NCBI GenBank assembly: GCA_963924555.1
Contig: OZ004581.1
Coordinates: 7,913,338-7,977,337 of the forward strand
DNA from: Crambe crambe
Lineage: Eukaryota; Porifera; Demospongiae; Poecilosclerida; Crambeidae
Length of the DNA stretch: 64,000 nucleotides
Direction of reading: 5' to 3'
Shown in pieces: positions 34,926 to 52,102 of the stretch. The notes beneath the pieces were generated by a model. The model was not told where the DNA came from, did no database searches, and saw nothing but the letters and a program-made list of their open reading frames with translations. How positions within the stretch are numbered: the first letter of the stretch is position 1; the number at the start of each line of letters is the position of its first letter. A program made the translations under genes and the position numbers.

Positions 34926-36368
34926 GTGAGTCTATTGTAGCTATAATAACTATAACTCTACACTTACTGTATAGTAGCTAGTAAATAGCTATATCTATTA
35001 TAATTATGTCTATGGAGTACCAAGCTAGCTACAGCTAATATTTTGTGACAATCTCAGGAATAGCTAATGGGACCTCTGATAAAGGACACTCTGAAAGAGG
35101 ACAAACCTCTCAAGAAAGGGTAGTACCTTACATTTTTTATAATACTTAAAAAAGACAACCTCTCTACAATGGACAAAGGCTGGGTCCCAAGTGTGTCCAT
35201 TATTCAGAGGTTAATTGGCCCATTCCACTGTATAGTTATAGGCCATGCATGCATGTGATATAGTCATGGAGTTATGCATTGTCAAGTAGCAATATCAGCT
35301 AGCCAATTATTGGTGTCCACATTTAGAGGTTCCACTGTACCTATAATGACCAAATATTAGTCATTTCCTCTTTCTCGAGGTCTGATGGAGCAGGACTTTT
35401 CCGTTTACTCAAAAGATATAGCTACACTGCTAGAAGCTTCAGGCTCAGGCTCGATTTCTTTCCCAGAAAAGCTTCAGGCACCTTTTCTTTCAGTATCAAT
35501 ATGCTAAAAATGTTGACCTAGATGTTGCTAAGTCAATGCCAGACTGGCTGCAGTAGCTATAGCTACATGTTATTCATCATGTCATGCATGTCGAAATGGA
35601 ATCAGCAAAACATTTTTTTTTGCTGACTTAGCTAGATGTCACAGCTGTGTGCATGTTATTCATCATGTCATGCATGTCGAAATGGAATCAAAGCAGTGAG
35701 AGGGCATGCAACTAGTGTACGTACGTAGGTGGTGATATATAAAATTGGTACTATATTTAGCTACAGTTTACTGCAGTAAACGGGCATATATGCTGACAGA
35801 GCCTACCATGTACTAACTTGCCATCTATATGTATAGAGCATTGGCAGTTGCATGCCCTCTTGCCACTTCGTGACCCTTGGTGTATGTTATTCATCATGTC
35901 AAAAAGGGAATCAGCAAGTTGCCAGTCACTACTCAAAATTCTACCCATAATGTTCAACACACCTAAAATGTTCACCAGCATATAATTTTTATGCAGAATA
36001 TTATGTAGCCACACCCATTTCACTTGACCACACCCACATCTTGGCCTGACTATTAAAATTTTGCTTCCTACAGGCAACACCTATAGCTACGTATAGTTTA
36101 TAACACTATTATGATAGCAACACCTATACATAGCTTATGATTATAATAGCTATAGTTTATGCCCATTTCAATGTTTGAAAAAATTTACAGGCAGCTATGT
36201 GTGTGCACGTGTGTTAATTAGTAATCTCAGTCAGCTACTTATTAAGGTGGCTACAGCTATAAACACCTCCACTTCCAGTAGTGCTGCAGGTAGCTATAGA
36301 AAGAGCTAGGTATAATTATATTATCTCCTATAGCAGTAGCTATAATTATAGCTATGGCAAACCTTAAT

Positions 36369-38108
36369 ATGTATTATGTGACTGATAAGGACACACTGAT
36401 GGAGAGTGGTTCAGAAGGCAATGAATTATGTGAGTCCATTATAGATAAAGGACACTCCAAAAGAAGATAAACCTCTAAAAGGACGATCATTTGTATTATA
36501 ATACACTCTATACAAGTATAAACCTCCAAAAGAGGATAACCTCTCCAGGGGCGGATCTAGAAAAATGAAAAGGGGGGTTCTTTTCTACCGCGCGCGTAGC
36601 GCGCGAGCGGAAATTTTTAGAAACCACGCCCACTTTTACGTAACCACGCCCCTTTATCGGTAAGTATGGCTGCGCTGCACTGACGGACGTATACCTAGTA
36701 CCTAAGAGCGTGCGTTAATTAGAATAGTACGGTCGATCGATCGAGCAACAGTTATAAATATGCAAGTAGGCAGAGTCTGAGAGTCTAGCTGTCGGCATTC
36801 TTAGTCGATAAAATATAGATTATTGCCCTAAAAAGGGGGGTTCGGACGAACTAAGTCGAACCTTCTCTGAATCCGCCCCTGCTCTCTACAAAAGCAAGTG
36901 TTTATTATCATGGAGCATGCACCCATGCAGGCTCTATAGCTCTAGCTCTATCATGTGATAATCTCTCTAGCTATAGATGATTAGCTACTCCAGGCAAGTT
37001 CAATAAATTTTCAGTGAAGGATTTTTACTGCGGAAATTTTATGGAAATTCTAGTGTGTGAGGATTAGCTAAGTGCAGAGTTTTTCAGTGATGAGATTCTA
37101 TGTGGAAATTGCCATGATCCTCTTATGTTTTGATTTTATTTTTTCAACCATAGCTCCTCCACCCTACACTGAACGAGATCCCAGTACTGAGTCTTCTAAG
37201 GATGAGGTTAATATTGCAGCCCCAGAGGCAGTGAGTCCTTTTCCCAAGCGATCAGAGATACACCTCCAGTATCAGCCTCTGGCTGCCCCACAACAGACCA
37301 TGCATGTGTGCTGATGCAGTATTAATGGCTATAGCTAATTTTTATACCTTTATAATTATAGGTAGTGAAGTCACAACCAAGAATGCAAGCTGCTAATAGA
37401 GGCACCAGCCTTAATGATTATCTTGGGCTCTCCGTCTTTACCACATTCTGCTGTTGTCTACCCTTTGGTCTCATCTCCTTATTCTACAGTATTAAGGTAT
37501 ATCTATAGACAATAACCACTGGCTATACACAATGGAATCTCCAATAAAGGACACTCGGAAGAGAATAAACCTCTCACAGTCTAAGTGTATTACCTCCCAC
37601 TATTAACACTGCACTGTAAAAACGAAAGTGTGCTGTGGACACCATTGGTGTCCGTATTGGGACACACCAAAGTGTCCATAGCACACTTTATTTTTTACAG
37701 TGTGGGTTCCAAAATTAATGTGTCCATTATTCAGAGGGTCTACTCTAGTATGGGGAGATAAAGTATGAAGAATTTCCCTAAAGTGTTGGGGGTGGAGGTT
37801 CTATTAATCTAGCTATAGTAAAAGCAAAATTGTTGCTGCCCCCAAATCATTTGGTTTCATTCTGAGCATGAAATTAACAAACTAGATATCTATAGCTCAG
37901 TAGAAGTATTATGTTCTGAATCGTATGCCTTCAGTGAAAAATAGCTACATCTCAGGTTCATGATGCTTGGTCTCAAGGTGATGTGGAAGAAGCATATCGT
38001 TACTCCCGCAGAGCTAAATATTGGAATATCGCTGGTATTGTTACTGGATTCATTCTTGGAGTGATTGTAGGAGTTGTGGCTGGTGTTTTGAGATTTGTTG
38101 CCCTATAA
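36369..38108 (+). CDS. G9: divergent CD225/dispanin-family protein with PPxY motif, ~166 aa
   Basis: Exons: 36369-36429, 37154-37305, 37362-37496, 37956-38108, in phase (20 + 1; 2 + 50; 45; 50 + stop). The usual ATG at 36355 lost one A (GCAACC for GCAAACC) and opens only a short frame; the next ATG (36369) restores the frame, M-Y-Y-V-T-D-K-D. Exon 2: S-P-P-P-Y-T-E-R-D (PPxY) and L-Q-Y-Q-P-L-A; its donor is uncertain (CAT|GTGTGC chosen, since a downstream GT follows a stop). Exon 3: V-F-T-T-F-C-C-C-L-P-F-G-L-I-S-L-F-Y-S-I-K. Exon 4: V-H-D-A-W-S-Q-G-D-V-E-E-A-Y-R-Y-S-R-R-A-K-Y-W-N-I-A. This last pair is the closest in the window to the general CD225 consensus. Relative: G15. Confidence 0.72.
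36546..36881. mobile_element. 336-bp TIR element (CAGGGGCGGATCTAG ends)
   Basis: Left end CAGGGGCGGATCTAG, right end CTGAATCCGCCCCTG, flanked by CTCTC on both sides. The interior is GC-rich at the left (CGCGCGCGTAGCGCGCG) and has no coding frame. Termini resemble hAT-type MITEs, but the apparent target repeat is 5 bp rather than 8. In intron 1 of G9. Confidence 0.7.
37612..37702. mobile_element. MITE of the CACTGTAAAAACGAAAGTG family, copy 2
   Basis: CACTGTAAAAACGAAAGTG at the left and an inverted AAAAAATGTCAC-like end at the right, around ATTGGTGTCC/GGACACACC. It lies in the exon 3-4 intron of G9. Confidence 0.7.
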
Positions 38109-38310
38109 CAACGTCTGGAACTACCTTCAACAGATTTTGAACAGTCTCAGTGCAGGATGAATAGACAGTCATACTATAATATAGTCACACATGCACAGAA
38201 ACATATTAGCTACTTCTCATATGCAAAAATTATACTTATGATATCAAGGTAAAGTGGGGTAGATAAATTCTGCTACATGCGCGCGCGTAAAGGAAGAAGG
38301 TAAAGCTTGG

Positions 38311-39265
38311 GTAGTCTGGCGTAGCCGACCCTTTACCAGTGCAGCTACGCCACTCCTAGGTAAAGGCATAGATATTAGACACGGAACAGGATTGGAAACT
38401 GCCTACGTCATGTGACGTCACGCCCATTAAGCTAATACATTTCGCGCATGCTATCCGCGTTGTAACCATAGAAAATTTAGCCCTATTGTCGCAATACATT
38501 TTCTGAGGAAGAGAGGTACAGACTTTGTGGGACTAGAGCTACGAGTGAGAGTACTTTTCTAGCAATTTTATCCTATAGAAGTTTGGAAGGTAAAGTTTCT
38601 TACTGGAATAGACTGAAATAAAGAGTGTAGTAATTGTTCTTGGTGTAGGATATGTTGCTAAAGATTTTATAGGCCTACCAATTTGTGGGACTAAAACAGG
38701 ACTCACATAAATTTAGAAGTCAAGTGTTTGGTATCTTTTAGTAGTATAATAGTTTGTCTATCGGATGATATATGTTATATTGATTCATAGCTGTTAGTTT
38801 TTTTGATTGCAGTGTTAAACTATGGGTTAAATAGTTATTATTATTACATTTCTATTATTTATTTGCATTATCATGTTTTATTATCCACTCCATAAAGTTC
38901 TCTGCACAAGAATGGGCATCTATAGATGGCTGGAGAGGAAGACTAAACTCTTCATCTTTCAAAATCCTTGAGATACTGAATCTCTCATAGATTTGTACTG
39001 TCTAGCTAGATCTAGTATCATATTAAGTTTTATTATTTTTATAGAAACACAACATGGAAACACTCTAGCCCAGCTAATATTAAGCTACTAGACTAATATC
39101 TACTCTGATATCTTTTGCAGAACTCATCCTTAACTATGTGGTAACTATGCATTCATATCTCGCGCCAAAATTTCCCGGCAAACACGGATAGTACGCGCAT
39201 GGTAGTATTAAGTTTCCAATCCTGTTCCGTGTCTACTATCTATGGTAAAGGGTTGGCTACGTTAT
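38311..39265. mobile_element. Nested TIR element(s), ~0.95 kb
   Basis: Outer ends CGTAGCCGACCCTTTACCA (38319) and TGGTAAAGGGTTGGCTACG (39243-39261) are inverted. Immediately inside are AGACACGGAACAGGATTGGA (38375) and its inverse (39209-39232). No transposase frame. The outer ends resemble the 9973-10968 element (AGACCCTTTACCA). Confidence 0.6.
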
Positions 39266-40446
39266 ACAATTGAATTTTCCGCACACAATTACAAGTGCAC
39301 GGATATCCCAAAAATCCTGGCTACAGCCTAATCTCCAGATCAGCTGGCTAGTGCACTTGACCGTCCTTTGTATCAGAGCAACTTGGCTATAGCTATATCG
39401 AAGTAGCTATAAGCTATACATAGAGAAAATGGGTGTGACACAGAGCTAACTAATTATGTGTAACTAACATGAACTTAATTCCACAGTATCTAGATCTACA
39501 TGGATTGTCAGGGTGGGGTAGAAGCTTCTACCCCAAACACTCCAGCTTCTACCCCAAAACTTGCCTGCAGACAGTCTTAAAATTAGTATTGAGTGTAGCA
39601 CTTATACACAGGACTGGATCTAGGGGTGGGTTGAACCCCCTTATTGTTCCCAAGCTATTATAAAATGACAATGCAATTTGATTATTTTGTAGCCATGTCT
39701 ATTTTTCTTTGACAACTTGCGTTTCTCCTCTAAATTACATGTAATTACTGTAGAAAAGAAAATATGTTACATGTGTAGGCTAACTAACTCTCAAGGTCAC
39801 ACACATTGGATAACTTGGTACATACTAACTAATTTTCTTTTACGATCACACCTGGCTGTGACCACTTCAAAGATATCTTTGTGCTCCTAGTCCTGCAACC
39901 CCACCTATCTAAAAATCCTGGATCCAGCCCTGACACACTGCATGCCTAGCTAGCGACCAGTGACCACATTATGCATGCAAAATTGGACAAAGGACGTGTT
40001 ATAATGAGTCGGATGACATGCAGCTTGTCCACATGGCTTACTAGTTATTCAATTACGTAGCTTGCCTCTTGATGAAAATGGACTAATTTGTCATCAGAAT
40101 AAACACTTCTACCGCAAATTATAATTTCTAGATAGAACACTGATTGTATAGAGATTGTCGGCTTGATATATATGCTGACCCCTTCATCCCAACCCTTAGC
40201 TAATTAATTTTCCCTCACATGTTTCAACAACAATCCACCATAGTTACCATACTAGCTATGTAGCTACGTACATCCGCAATGTTTATTGCTTCTCTCCATT
40301 ATATGCACTAACTTTCAATAATAATTATATTTCTACCATGCAAGCATACACCATCCACATGCATGCACTGGCCATTATGATAGCAAATAGTTTATAAATT
40401 AATACTATTATGATAGCAACACCTATAGCTATAGTTTATAATACTA

Positions 40447-41207
40447 TAAGGGAAAAACATTTTAAAAAAATGAAAGGTGATGTAGGGATGACAAAAAACA
40501 GTGTACAAAAAACAAAGAAACAAGGGAAGAAATTGTGGAAAGAAAAAGGTTTGACTTTATCATCCCTACATCAAGCCTATGAATGGAATAGCTACTTGGA
40601 CTATTCAAGCTATAATTATACTCTTCCCCTACCTTGTACTCTTCCTCCACCTTCTCTTCCTGTACAATACTGTCTTATCTATACTCTGATTACATGGAGT
40701 GTATATGTACAGTCATCCCACCTTCCCATTGATTCAGTCAATTTTCCCACTAAATTGTTTTCATTACCAAAAAGGCTGCATAACTATGGACAATTGCATA
40801 ATTCATGATTCATTTAATTCACTGGTACAATTGAATGTAGCTACTAGTTTCACTGCATGTACTTGGTGCTCACAATTCAACCTCTGATAAAGGGTACTGA
40901 AAGGACAGTCTCAACAACCTAAAGCATGCTAAGAGTGACTGCTAATAGATTTTCACCTCTGAAAGAGGAGAGCCTCTAATATTCTACTATTAGGAGGTTT
41001 CAATATTATAGTCAGATGCTGGCAGTAGCTATTATGGTAGATGTCAATTAGCTACAATAATTCCATTCATAGGCTTGATGTAGGGATGATAATAAGTCAA
41101 ACCTTTTTCTTTCCACAATTTCTTCCCTTGTTTCTTTATTTTTTTTGTACACTATTTTTTGTCATACATCACCTTTCATTTAAAAAAAATAAATGTTTTT
41201 TCCCTTA
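40447..41207. mobile_element. Foldback element with ~145-bp TIRs (TAAGGGAAAAACATTT)
   Basis: Left arm 40447-40595 and right arm 41064-41207 are inverted copies, including GATGTAGGGATGA, GTTTGACTT and CTATGAATGGAAT. The middle ~460 bp is unrelated AT-rich DNA. A smaller relative with the same ends (TAAGGGAAAAAGCATTT ... GTAGGGATGACC) is at 58746-59051, and half-elements are at 51370-51440 and 61740-61820. Confidence 0.8.
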
Positions 41208-42029
41208 CTTGTTTTAAATTTTTAGCACTAGCTCCCCTGCTTAAGTCCTTGGTAGCTACATGTCAAAGGGTGGACAAGCTACGTATATAAGATCATGAAA
41301 CTTTGAGGAGACATACACTCTAAAAATGAAAGTGTGTATCGCATATCTAAGGAATGCTCTCTGTAAACAGTAAGGTATAAACTACATACCTATCTGTTTA
41401 CAGGGAACATTCCTGTGGTATAAAGTACACACTCTTGTTTTTACAGTGTAGCTATTATTATGACAAATTGCTCCTCCCCCACATCCTACTGCATGCAGTG
41501 CATGTGGGGTATGAAATATAATTTTGTACTTGGTAACCATGGACAATCGACCACACAGCATGCATCATAAGCATGGTGTGATTGATTGCCCCTCTTTGTT
41601 AAAGAGGAAGTGGCAATTCGACTGTTTCGCTCTATTCTACTATTCGCTCTAGATGGATATAAGAACTTCATGCAATTTTATGACTGATTATAATTATTAA
41701 TAGATTAGTTTCAGTGAGTGAGCATAATAATAGCGAGTGAGCTGGCAAGTCATGACTCATCTGTATACCTAGATGCACGATAAAAATAGCTGTCTACTAT
41801 TCAGAGATTCCACATGCAACATCTATTTCATCAGGTCATCAATAGTCAGTCAAAATCAGCTTACGTACGTGCATCAGGCAGGGTTCTATGATAGGGATAA
41901 ATTTTCATTTTTGGTTTTGGGGTAGTTAGATGGTTTGGAGGATCCTAGAAGCTCCCCCTCCCCATGACTGAAATTCTAGATGGAACCCTGGCATGTCGTG
42001 TCTACTCCAAGTTAAGAAATTACGTATAG

Positions 42030-42893
42030 CTACTATGCCTCCTCATCTGTATAATAATGTTATATAATAATTATAATTACCCATACATGTAATTATGCAT
42101 GGTGCATCTTGAAAATATTCAAGTGGTTGTTTGCAGTACTTCTCTACAATTTACAAAAACAGCTGTCTGCTGTCTATCATTCGGAGGTTAATCAAGTAGC
42201 TATACGTATAGCTATGAAATAGAGAATACTTTAATCACAGTGAATCAGCAGTGTATAGTCTTCAAAGTAGAATTAGCTATGGCAAACCCTAATATACATG
42301 GTGTATCTGAGGATGAGGCACTGATGAAAAGTGATGGCTGTGAGTTCATAAGTTAGCTATTAGCTATTATTAGTGATAGCTAATCTCAGTGTAATTGTTG
42401 CCAGTGCTCAAGTGGATATGAAACACATGAACTTTTATGGAGAGTAGCTAGCTGTGTGTATAACACTGCAGCACTTATCCCTTTTCATTCCACAGCTCCA
42501 CCACCCTACACATCCAGAGATTCCAGTGCCGAGCCCTCTATGTATGAGATTAGAAATTAGCTACTATGCCTCCTCATCTGTATAATAATGTTAATTGTAA
42601 TTACCCATACATGTAGCTATATGCATGATGCATCTTGAAAATATTCAAGTGGTTGTTTGCAGTACTTCTCTACAATTTATAAAAACAGCTGTCTGCTGTC
42701 TATCATTCGGAGGTTAATTGTGGTTGTGTGTTTGCATAAAGCTCCACTATATATGTGTATATAAAATGAGGCCACAAGTTGCATGTGTTTAGCTATAGCC
42801 AACAATGTGTATGTGTAGCATGTGAATCATTGTGATTAATATGTAGAGGTATATCTTTGTGGGCACTGATGAAAAGTGATGGCTGTGAATTAT
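42030..42893 (+). repeat. ~520-bp tandem duplication at the start of G10
   Basis: The segment from ACTATGCCTCCTCATCTG to ATCATTCGGAGGTTAAT occurs at 42030-42192 and again at 42555-42720. Between and after lie a truncated exon 2 (42496-42550, cut after GAGATTA) and the 3' half of an exon 1 (42862-42893). The functional exon 2 is the later one at 43216. Confidence 0.7.
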
Positions 42894-44379
42894 GTGAGTC
42901 TATAAGTTATTAGCTATTAGTGATAGCTAATCTCAGTGTAATTGTTGCTAGTGCTCAAGTGGATATGAAACACATGAACTTTTATGGAGAGTAGCTAGCT
43001 GTGTGTATAACACTGCGCAGCACTTACAGCTTGATCCTATAGCTTCTATGAGGCCAATATTTTTTTTGCTGCAGGTGTTTCAATGTGGGGATTCAGTGAT
43101 ATGTGAAAACTCCTATAGCTAGCTATAGTGTTAAGGACTCAGTGCATGCAGATCTTTCACTGCGCATGCAAATTGCCCCTTTCTTGGCTTCCATATATCT
43201 CTTTTCATTCCACAGCTCCACCACCCTACACTTCCAGAGATTCCAGTGCCGAACCCTCTAAGTATGAGATTAATATTGCAGCTCCAGGGGCAGTGCATCC
43301 TTTTCCAAAGAGATCTGGGATACGATCTGAGATACACCAGCAGTATCAGCCTCTGGCTGCCTCACTACAGACTACATGTGCTGATGAAAATGTAGCTGGA
43401 TGTTACAGTTATATAATAGTAGCACATATCTTACTAGCCTCGAACCCAGCCTCTTTTTTCCTTTAAAAAAAAAAGAGGAAAAAAGAGGCTGGTTCGAGGC
43501 TAGTATCCTATGTACTGCTACAGTATAGGTTATAGCTACAGTATATAGGGAATTTTTGTAGGATAAAGCTGGTTTGAAGGGAACTATGCATGCATTGCGT
43601 ATAATTGTAGGTACATGCATGCAGGTGGAACACTTGACTTTCCTTATACAGTGGAACATCCGATAAAGGACACACCTCTCAACAAAGGATAATGTAAAAG
43701 TACATTATACTTAATATGTAACTCCAAAAGCGGACTCTCTCTCTCTACAATGCTGGGTCCCAAGTGTGTCCATTATTCGGAGGTTCCACATGTCTGTATG
43801 TAGCTATCTTGTCCTTTAATATCTACTTTATCAGGTCACAAATAGTCAACCAAGATCAGTTGCATATCATGTCAACTCCAAGCCAAGAAATTACTATGCC
43901 TTCTCCCTCTTCACCTGTTTGTGCTGTTCATGGCCAATTTCAATTGTTGCATTTATCTTTGGCGGCCGGGTCAGTGGATCTATAGCAGGATAATTATAGT
44001 TAGAGAGGAAACTCTAATTGGGACTCATGCAGCCTTAGAGAGGTTGTCCTCTTTTGGAGGTTATTTTGTATAAATTTATTGTACAAAGTTTAAAGGTACT
44101 ATAAACGAAGTTTCTCTTTTGATGACAGTTTGGATACAGTTGTCTTTCAGTGTACTAGCTATAATAAATTTTGGGATAAATAGTTATTTTCACAATTTGG
44201 ATAGTGTTTTTGACAATAGTTAATTTTGTTTATTGCAGGTTGATAGCATGTGGGAGAAGCGAGATTATGAAGGAGCCCGTCGAAATTCCTCCTATGCCCT
44301 GGGAACCAATATTGCAAGTGTGATAGTAGGTGTGATATGGTATATTACCATTATCGCCATCACAGTCACTTTGATTTGA
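42279..44379 (+). CDS. G10: CD225/dispanin-family protein with PPxY and YxxPhi motifs, ~170 aa
   Basis: Exons: 42279-42339, 43216-43391, 43835-43969, 44239-44379, in phase. Exon 1 is 9 bp shorter than in G5 because a deletion fused GATGGCT to GTGAGT, making a new donor with the same phase (20 codons + 1). Exon 2: S-P-P-P-Y-T-S-R-D ... Q-Q-Y-Q-P-L-A. Exon 3: F-T-C-L-C-C-S-W-P-I-S-I-V-A-F-I-F-G-G-R. Exon 4: V-D-S-M-W-E-K-R-D-Y-E-G-A-R-R-N-S-S-Y-A then a short helix 2. AATAAA at 44448-44453. It is the right-arm mirror of G5. A truncated exon 2 and a partial exon 1 lie in its first intron, so its splicing should be checked. Confidence 0.8.
43649..43790. mobile_element. Representative of the GGAACCTCCGATAAAGGACAC repeat family
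   Basis: Imperfect inverted ends CAGTGGAACATCCGATAAAG and CATTATTCGGAGGTTCCACA around CTCTACAATGCTGGGTCCC. Whole or partial copies are at about 18000, 20146-20278 (mirror copy), 24870-25000, 25350-25460, 31225-31370, 35065-35220, 37525-37745 and 46045-46195. The most abundant dispersed repeat in the window. Confidence 0.7.
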
Positions 44380-45164
44380 CTGTACTAGCTATTAACTGCA
44401 TAATCTTATAGTTATGTGTTATTTAATGCTAGATTTATCACTCAATTAATAAACCCTTACATACATACATTCCTATTGATATCTGAACCATTGTGCACAA
44501 TCATGGTGATGGCATCAAGCCAATCTGCAGCTGCTGATTCCCTGATGTACATGCTATCAGCTAATTTGTCATGTGATATGCACATGAGGCCATGGTTGAT
44601 CCATGGAAATGCTATGTGTGTGTGTGTGTGGTATTATAATTATTGTATGTGACCATTGTCATCATCTCAGTATTCACGTAACTATTCTTTGAGATGACAG
44701 TACAGCTACAGCTACATACATACTATTAGTCACAGCTAATATTTTAGTTATAACTCTATATGGCCTATAGCTATGTACGTAGCTGCTAGTACATTGCCAT
44801 TCCAGTAGTTAGCATAATGTGCTATCATTGTAGCATTATCGTCATCTCAGTATTAGCTATTTGAGTTAACTGTATTTTGTTCACAGAAACTGTTATAGGT
44901 AAAAGTCTAAGACTGACCCTACATGGTATATATATTTATTTAGCATAATTTTTTTTCCTTCATACATTATAGTTATGGCTCTAACTACGCATCATGTTAG
45001 CTACTTAGCTGGCTACTATTATAGTGTGTGTCCGTCAAGTAGCTATGGGGACAATATTATAGTGGACATACGTACTTGTCTGGAGAAAAGGAAGATCACT
45101 GATACCCGCTGAGTGATTTGGCTCAGGCTCAGGTACATTGCACTGTGCATGCGTATATATTATA

Positions 45165-45385
45165 GGAATTTAAAGTGGGCTTCTACGTGATGACTTTAGA
45201 GGAGGAGTTTCCTGGAACCAAAATCAATTGTGGTCCAGCCAGTAGGACTTCGGTACCCACGTACACCATGTGCTTGCTGAGAAGTGATTGTCAGTCCTCC
45301 TGCGAGTTCCTAGCCAGGTTCCAGGAGGTTGCCAGCACTGCCTGCTTAGCGCACAGGCATCCTGGCTTGTGTGATCACAGTGTCA
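45165..45385 (+). repeat. Upstream conserved block, copy 3
   Basis: Same ~200-bp block as 6775-6995, here 240 bp before exon 1 of G11. It contains one 73-codon frame (F-Y-V-M-T-L-E-E-E-F-P-G) that is not conserved to its end in the other copies. Confidence 0.6.
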
Positions 45386-45624
45386 GCGGCAGCTAGTCTA
45401 GCTATGTATATGATTTGCATTCTTATACGTATATGAAATCCAAACACAAACTTTGGGAATGCATAATTATAAGCTGACAATGACACAATTTATAAAGTGA
45501 GTATATACACAGACACTCTTATATAGCCAGCAGTCTCCACTGCTGCAGCACAAGAGATAGCTATACTAGCTATAAGCAACTGAACTTGAATAGCTACAGC
45601 AGTGATTTTTATAACAAGCTAATA

Positions 45625-47764
<2,140 letters not shown>

Positions 47765-48665
47765 CTATTATACTCCCCGACATAATTATTATACTGACTC
47801 AACTACTCTATGCAGCAATAAAGAACTAAAAAGGTTTCATAGAAATCGGATACTAATAATTAGTGCATGCTTTTATTGTAGTAGCCATCATCAGTCATTA
47901 GCTAATGTCCTCCCTCCCTCCCTCTCTCCCTTTCCACTTATAGCTATTTTAGTGCTTTAGTAACATAACTGCTGTAATCTTTTTAAAAATTAATTGTTAT
48001 AATGATTGCAGCTATAATTATTGTGATGCATAATTATAGCTAGCTAGCTCAGTCAACTGTATGTGTGCGGCTACTATAGTAATTAAAGCAAGCTAGCATT
48101 TAGCACGACACGTTCATTGTTATATCAGGGCAATTAAGGGCCAGGGCCATGCATGCAGGGCTGGATGGCTGAGGGGTTACAATCCTTCAAGAAACAAGAC
48201 TCACAACAATACCAGCTATTGTGAGCATTACGCTTAATCCCACATGGCCGGCCCACACCCTGTCTGCCTAAAAACAAAAAACAAAAAAAAAAAAAAAAAA
48301 ACCCAGTGAACTATAGCTATTATAATTATATTATGTAGGCAAACTTTGGGAATAAAGGTGGAAGTTGAAAATAGAGTAAGCTATATAGCTAATGGTATCA
48401 ATGTGAAAACTTTAGGATGGTATTCCAAAGTGATGAAGTGTTGTAAATTACACTCATTAGATATAGATGCAACTTGCAGTTTATAATGACTTTCAATGTT
48501 TTACTTTTCCCACCAACTGTTACTTTATAGCTAGCTGATCTCAGTCTAGCTATAATCTATATAAGATTTGGAAGCAAATACAGTTTTGTGTATAGCCAGC
48601 ATTGCTGCATGTAATATTATTACAGAGATAGCCATTACTGATCTCCAATTGCAGTATAGCTAGCC

Positions 48666-50637
<1,972 letters not shown>

Positions 50638-50898
50638 AATTAACAATAGCCACATAGTCCCTCCATGCAGTTACTGAGAATCAACTTCGTAGCTAGCTAT
50701 ATCATGCATGAGTATAGACTCATAGACTCACATAATTATTTAATTGCTGTCACACACACATGCACATACACACATGTACTACAGGTTCATGTAATCATGT
50801 ACATAGCTAGCTAGTTAATATAAAATATAATACTATTATTATGTGTATGTATGTACATATTTATCGCATGGAGTACCTGAGCTGCATTATAGCTATAC

Positions 50899-51115
50899 AG
50901 CTCTATCATGTGATAGCTACAGCTCTATCATGTGATAGTTAGCTACAGCTCTATCATGTGATATGTAACTACAGCTCTTTCATATGATAGTTAGCTACAG
51001 CTCTATCATGTGATAGTTAGCTACAGCTCTATCATGTGATAGTTAGCTACAGCTCTATCATGTGATAGTTAGCTACAGCTCTTTCATATGATTATATCTA
51101 CAGCTCTATCGTGTG
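50899..51115. repeat. CTATCATGTGATAG satellite, ~10 units
   Basis: Units of about 22-24 bp, AGCTACAGCTCTATCATGTG-ATAGTT. Each contains the 14-bp palindrome CTATCATGTGATAG (or CTTTCATATGATAG). Downstream of G12. A second array of ~11 units is at 57013-57245 and a two-unit stub at 7110-7165. Confidence 0.9.
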
Positions 51116-51459
51116 AAGCTACAACGCACTGATGGACAGTGAATCCATTACATGTAACATATTATAGCTACAATAATTATATTTATGACCATGGAGCATG
51201 CACCCAAGCTCTACAGCTAACTAACTATGTTAGCTACGTATTGGTTATTCCTCATGCTGTGTAGCTATAGTTGATGAATTATAAATAGTACCTCAGCTGA
51301 ATACACACAAGATTTGGAATTATAATTATGCTCTAGAAAAATTTGAAATGGAGTTATGCATAATATACAGGTAAGGGAAAGTGAAAAAATAAAAATTGCC
51401 ATTGCTTGAAAAAGTAAGGGTAGCTATAGCTAGCTAGGGGTGAAGGATGGAAATGGGCA

Positions 51460-51680
51460 TAGGAATTTAAAGTTGGCTTCTACGTAATGACCTCAGAGGA
51501 GGAGTTTCCTGGACTGAACCAAAAATCAGTTGTGGTCTCCAGCCAGTTAGACTTCGGTGCCCACGCACTTGCTGAGAAGAGATAGTCAAGTCCTCCTCCT
51601 GCGAGTTCCTAAGGTTTCCAGCACTGCCTGCTTAGTGCACAGGCATCCTGGCTTGTGTGACCACTCAGCAGCAGCTATAA
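51460..51680 (+). repeat. Upstream conserved block, copy 4
   Basis: About 560 bp before exon 1 of G13; the best match is the copy at 61833-62045. Preceded by GAAAAAGTAAGGGTAGC and GGATGGAAATGGGCATAGG, which also precede copy 5. Confidence 0.6.
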
Positions 51681-52102
51681 AATGATTTGCATTCGATTTG
51701 CATTGATGTGTGTGTATACGTGACACACACCACCAAACACAAACTTTGGGAATGACTGCTGAATACATTAACAGTTATACTTTCAGATACAAGAGAGTAT
51801 ATAGCACAGATGCTCTATTGCACTTGCATGTCAGGGGTACCCTTGAAATTGGTAGTCTTTCACCATACATCAGGGAAAATTTTTATCTGATCACGCCCAC
51901 CTTTGCTTAGCCACGCCCATTTCACAACAATTATAATAACAGTATATGAAGTATAAGAATTTGGTGCTGATGGCCAGCTACCTCTATGTCTAAAGCTTCT
52001 GTAGCTGTAGCCTGTAGCTAGTTGCTAGCAATAAACTGCACTGGCTGAAACCTAACCAAATGCTAAGTGCTCACCTTTCTTGTCGACAAGCCTCATCAGT
52101 CT

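Larger units (their letters stand above)
38109..42278. other. Intergenic stretch between G9 and G10: repeats, no gene recognised
   Basis: Contains the nested TIR element (38.3-39.3 kb), a foldback element (40447-41207), MITE copy 3 (41316-41448), and from 41640 to 42200 a direct copy of 27260-27800, including an exon 3 relic at 41835. Short open frames at 39469 and 40410 lie in repeat DNA and show no family resemblance. Confidence 0.6.

Noticed and set aside
45175-45396. 73-codon frame (F-Y-V-M-T-L-E-E-E-F-P-G...)
   Set aside because: The DNA block is repeated five times but this frame is not kept open to the end in the other copies; treated as a non-coding conserved block.
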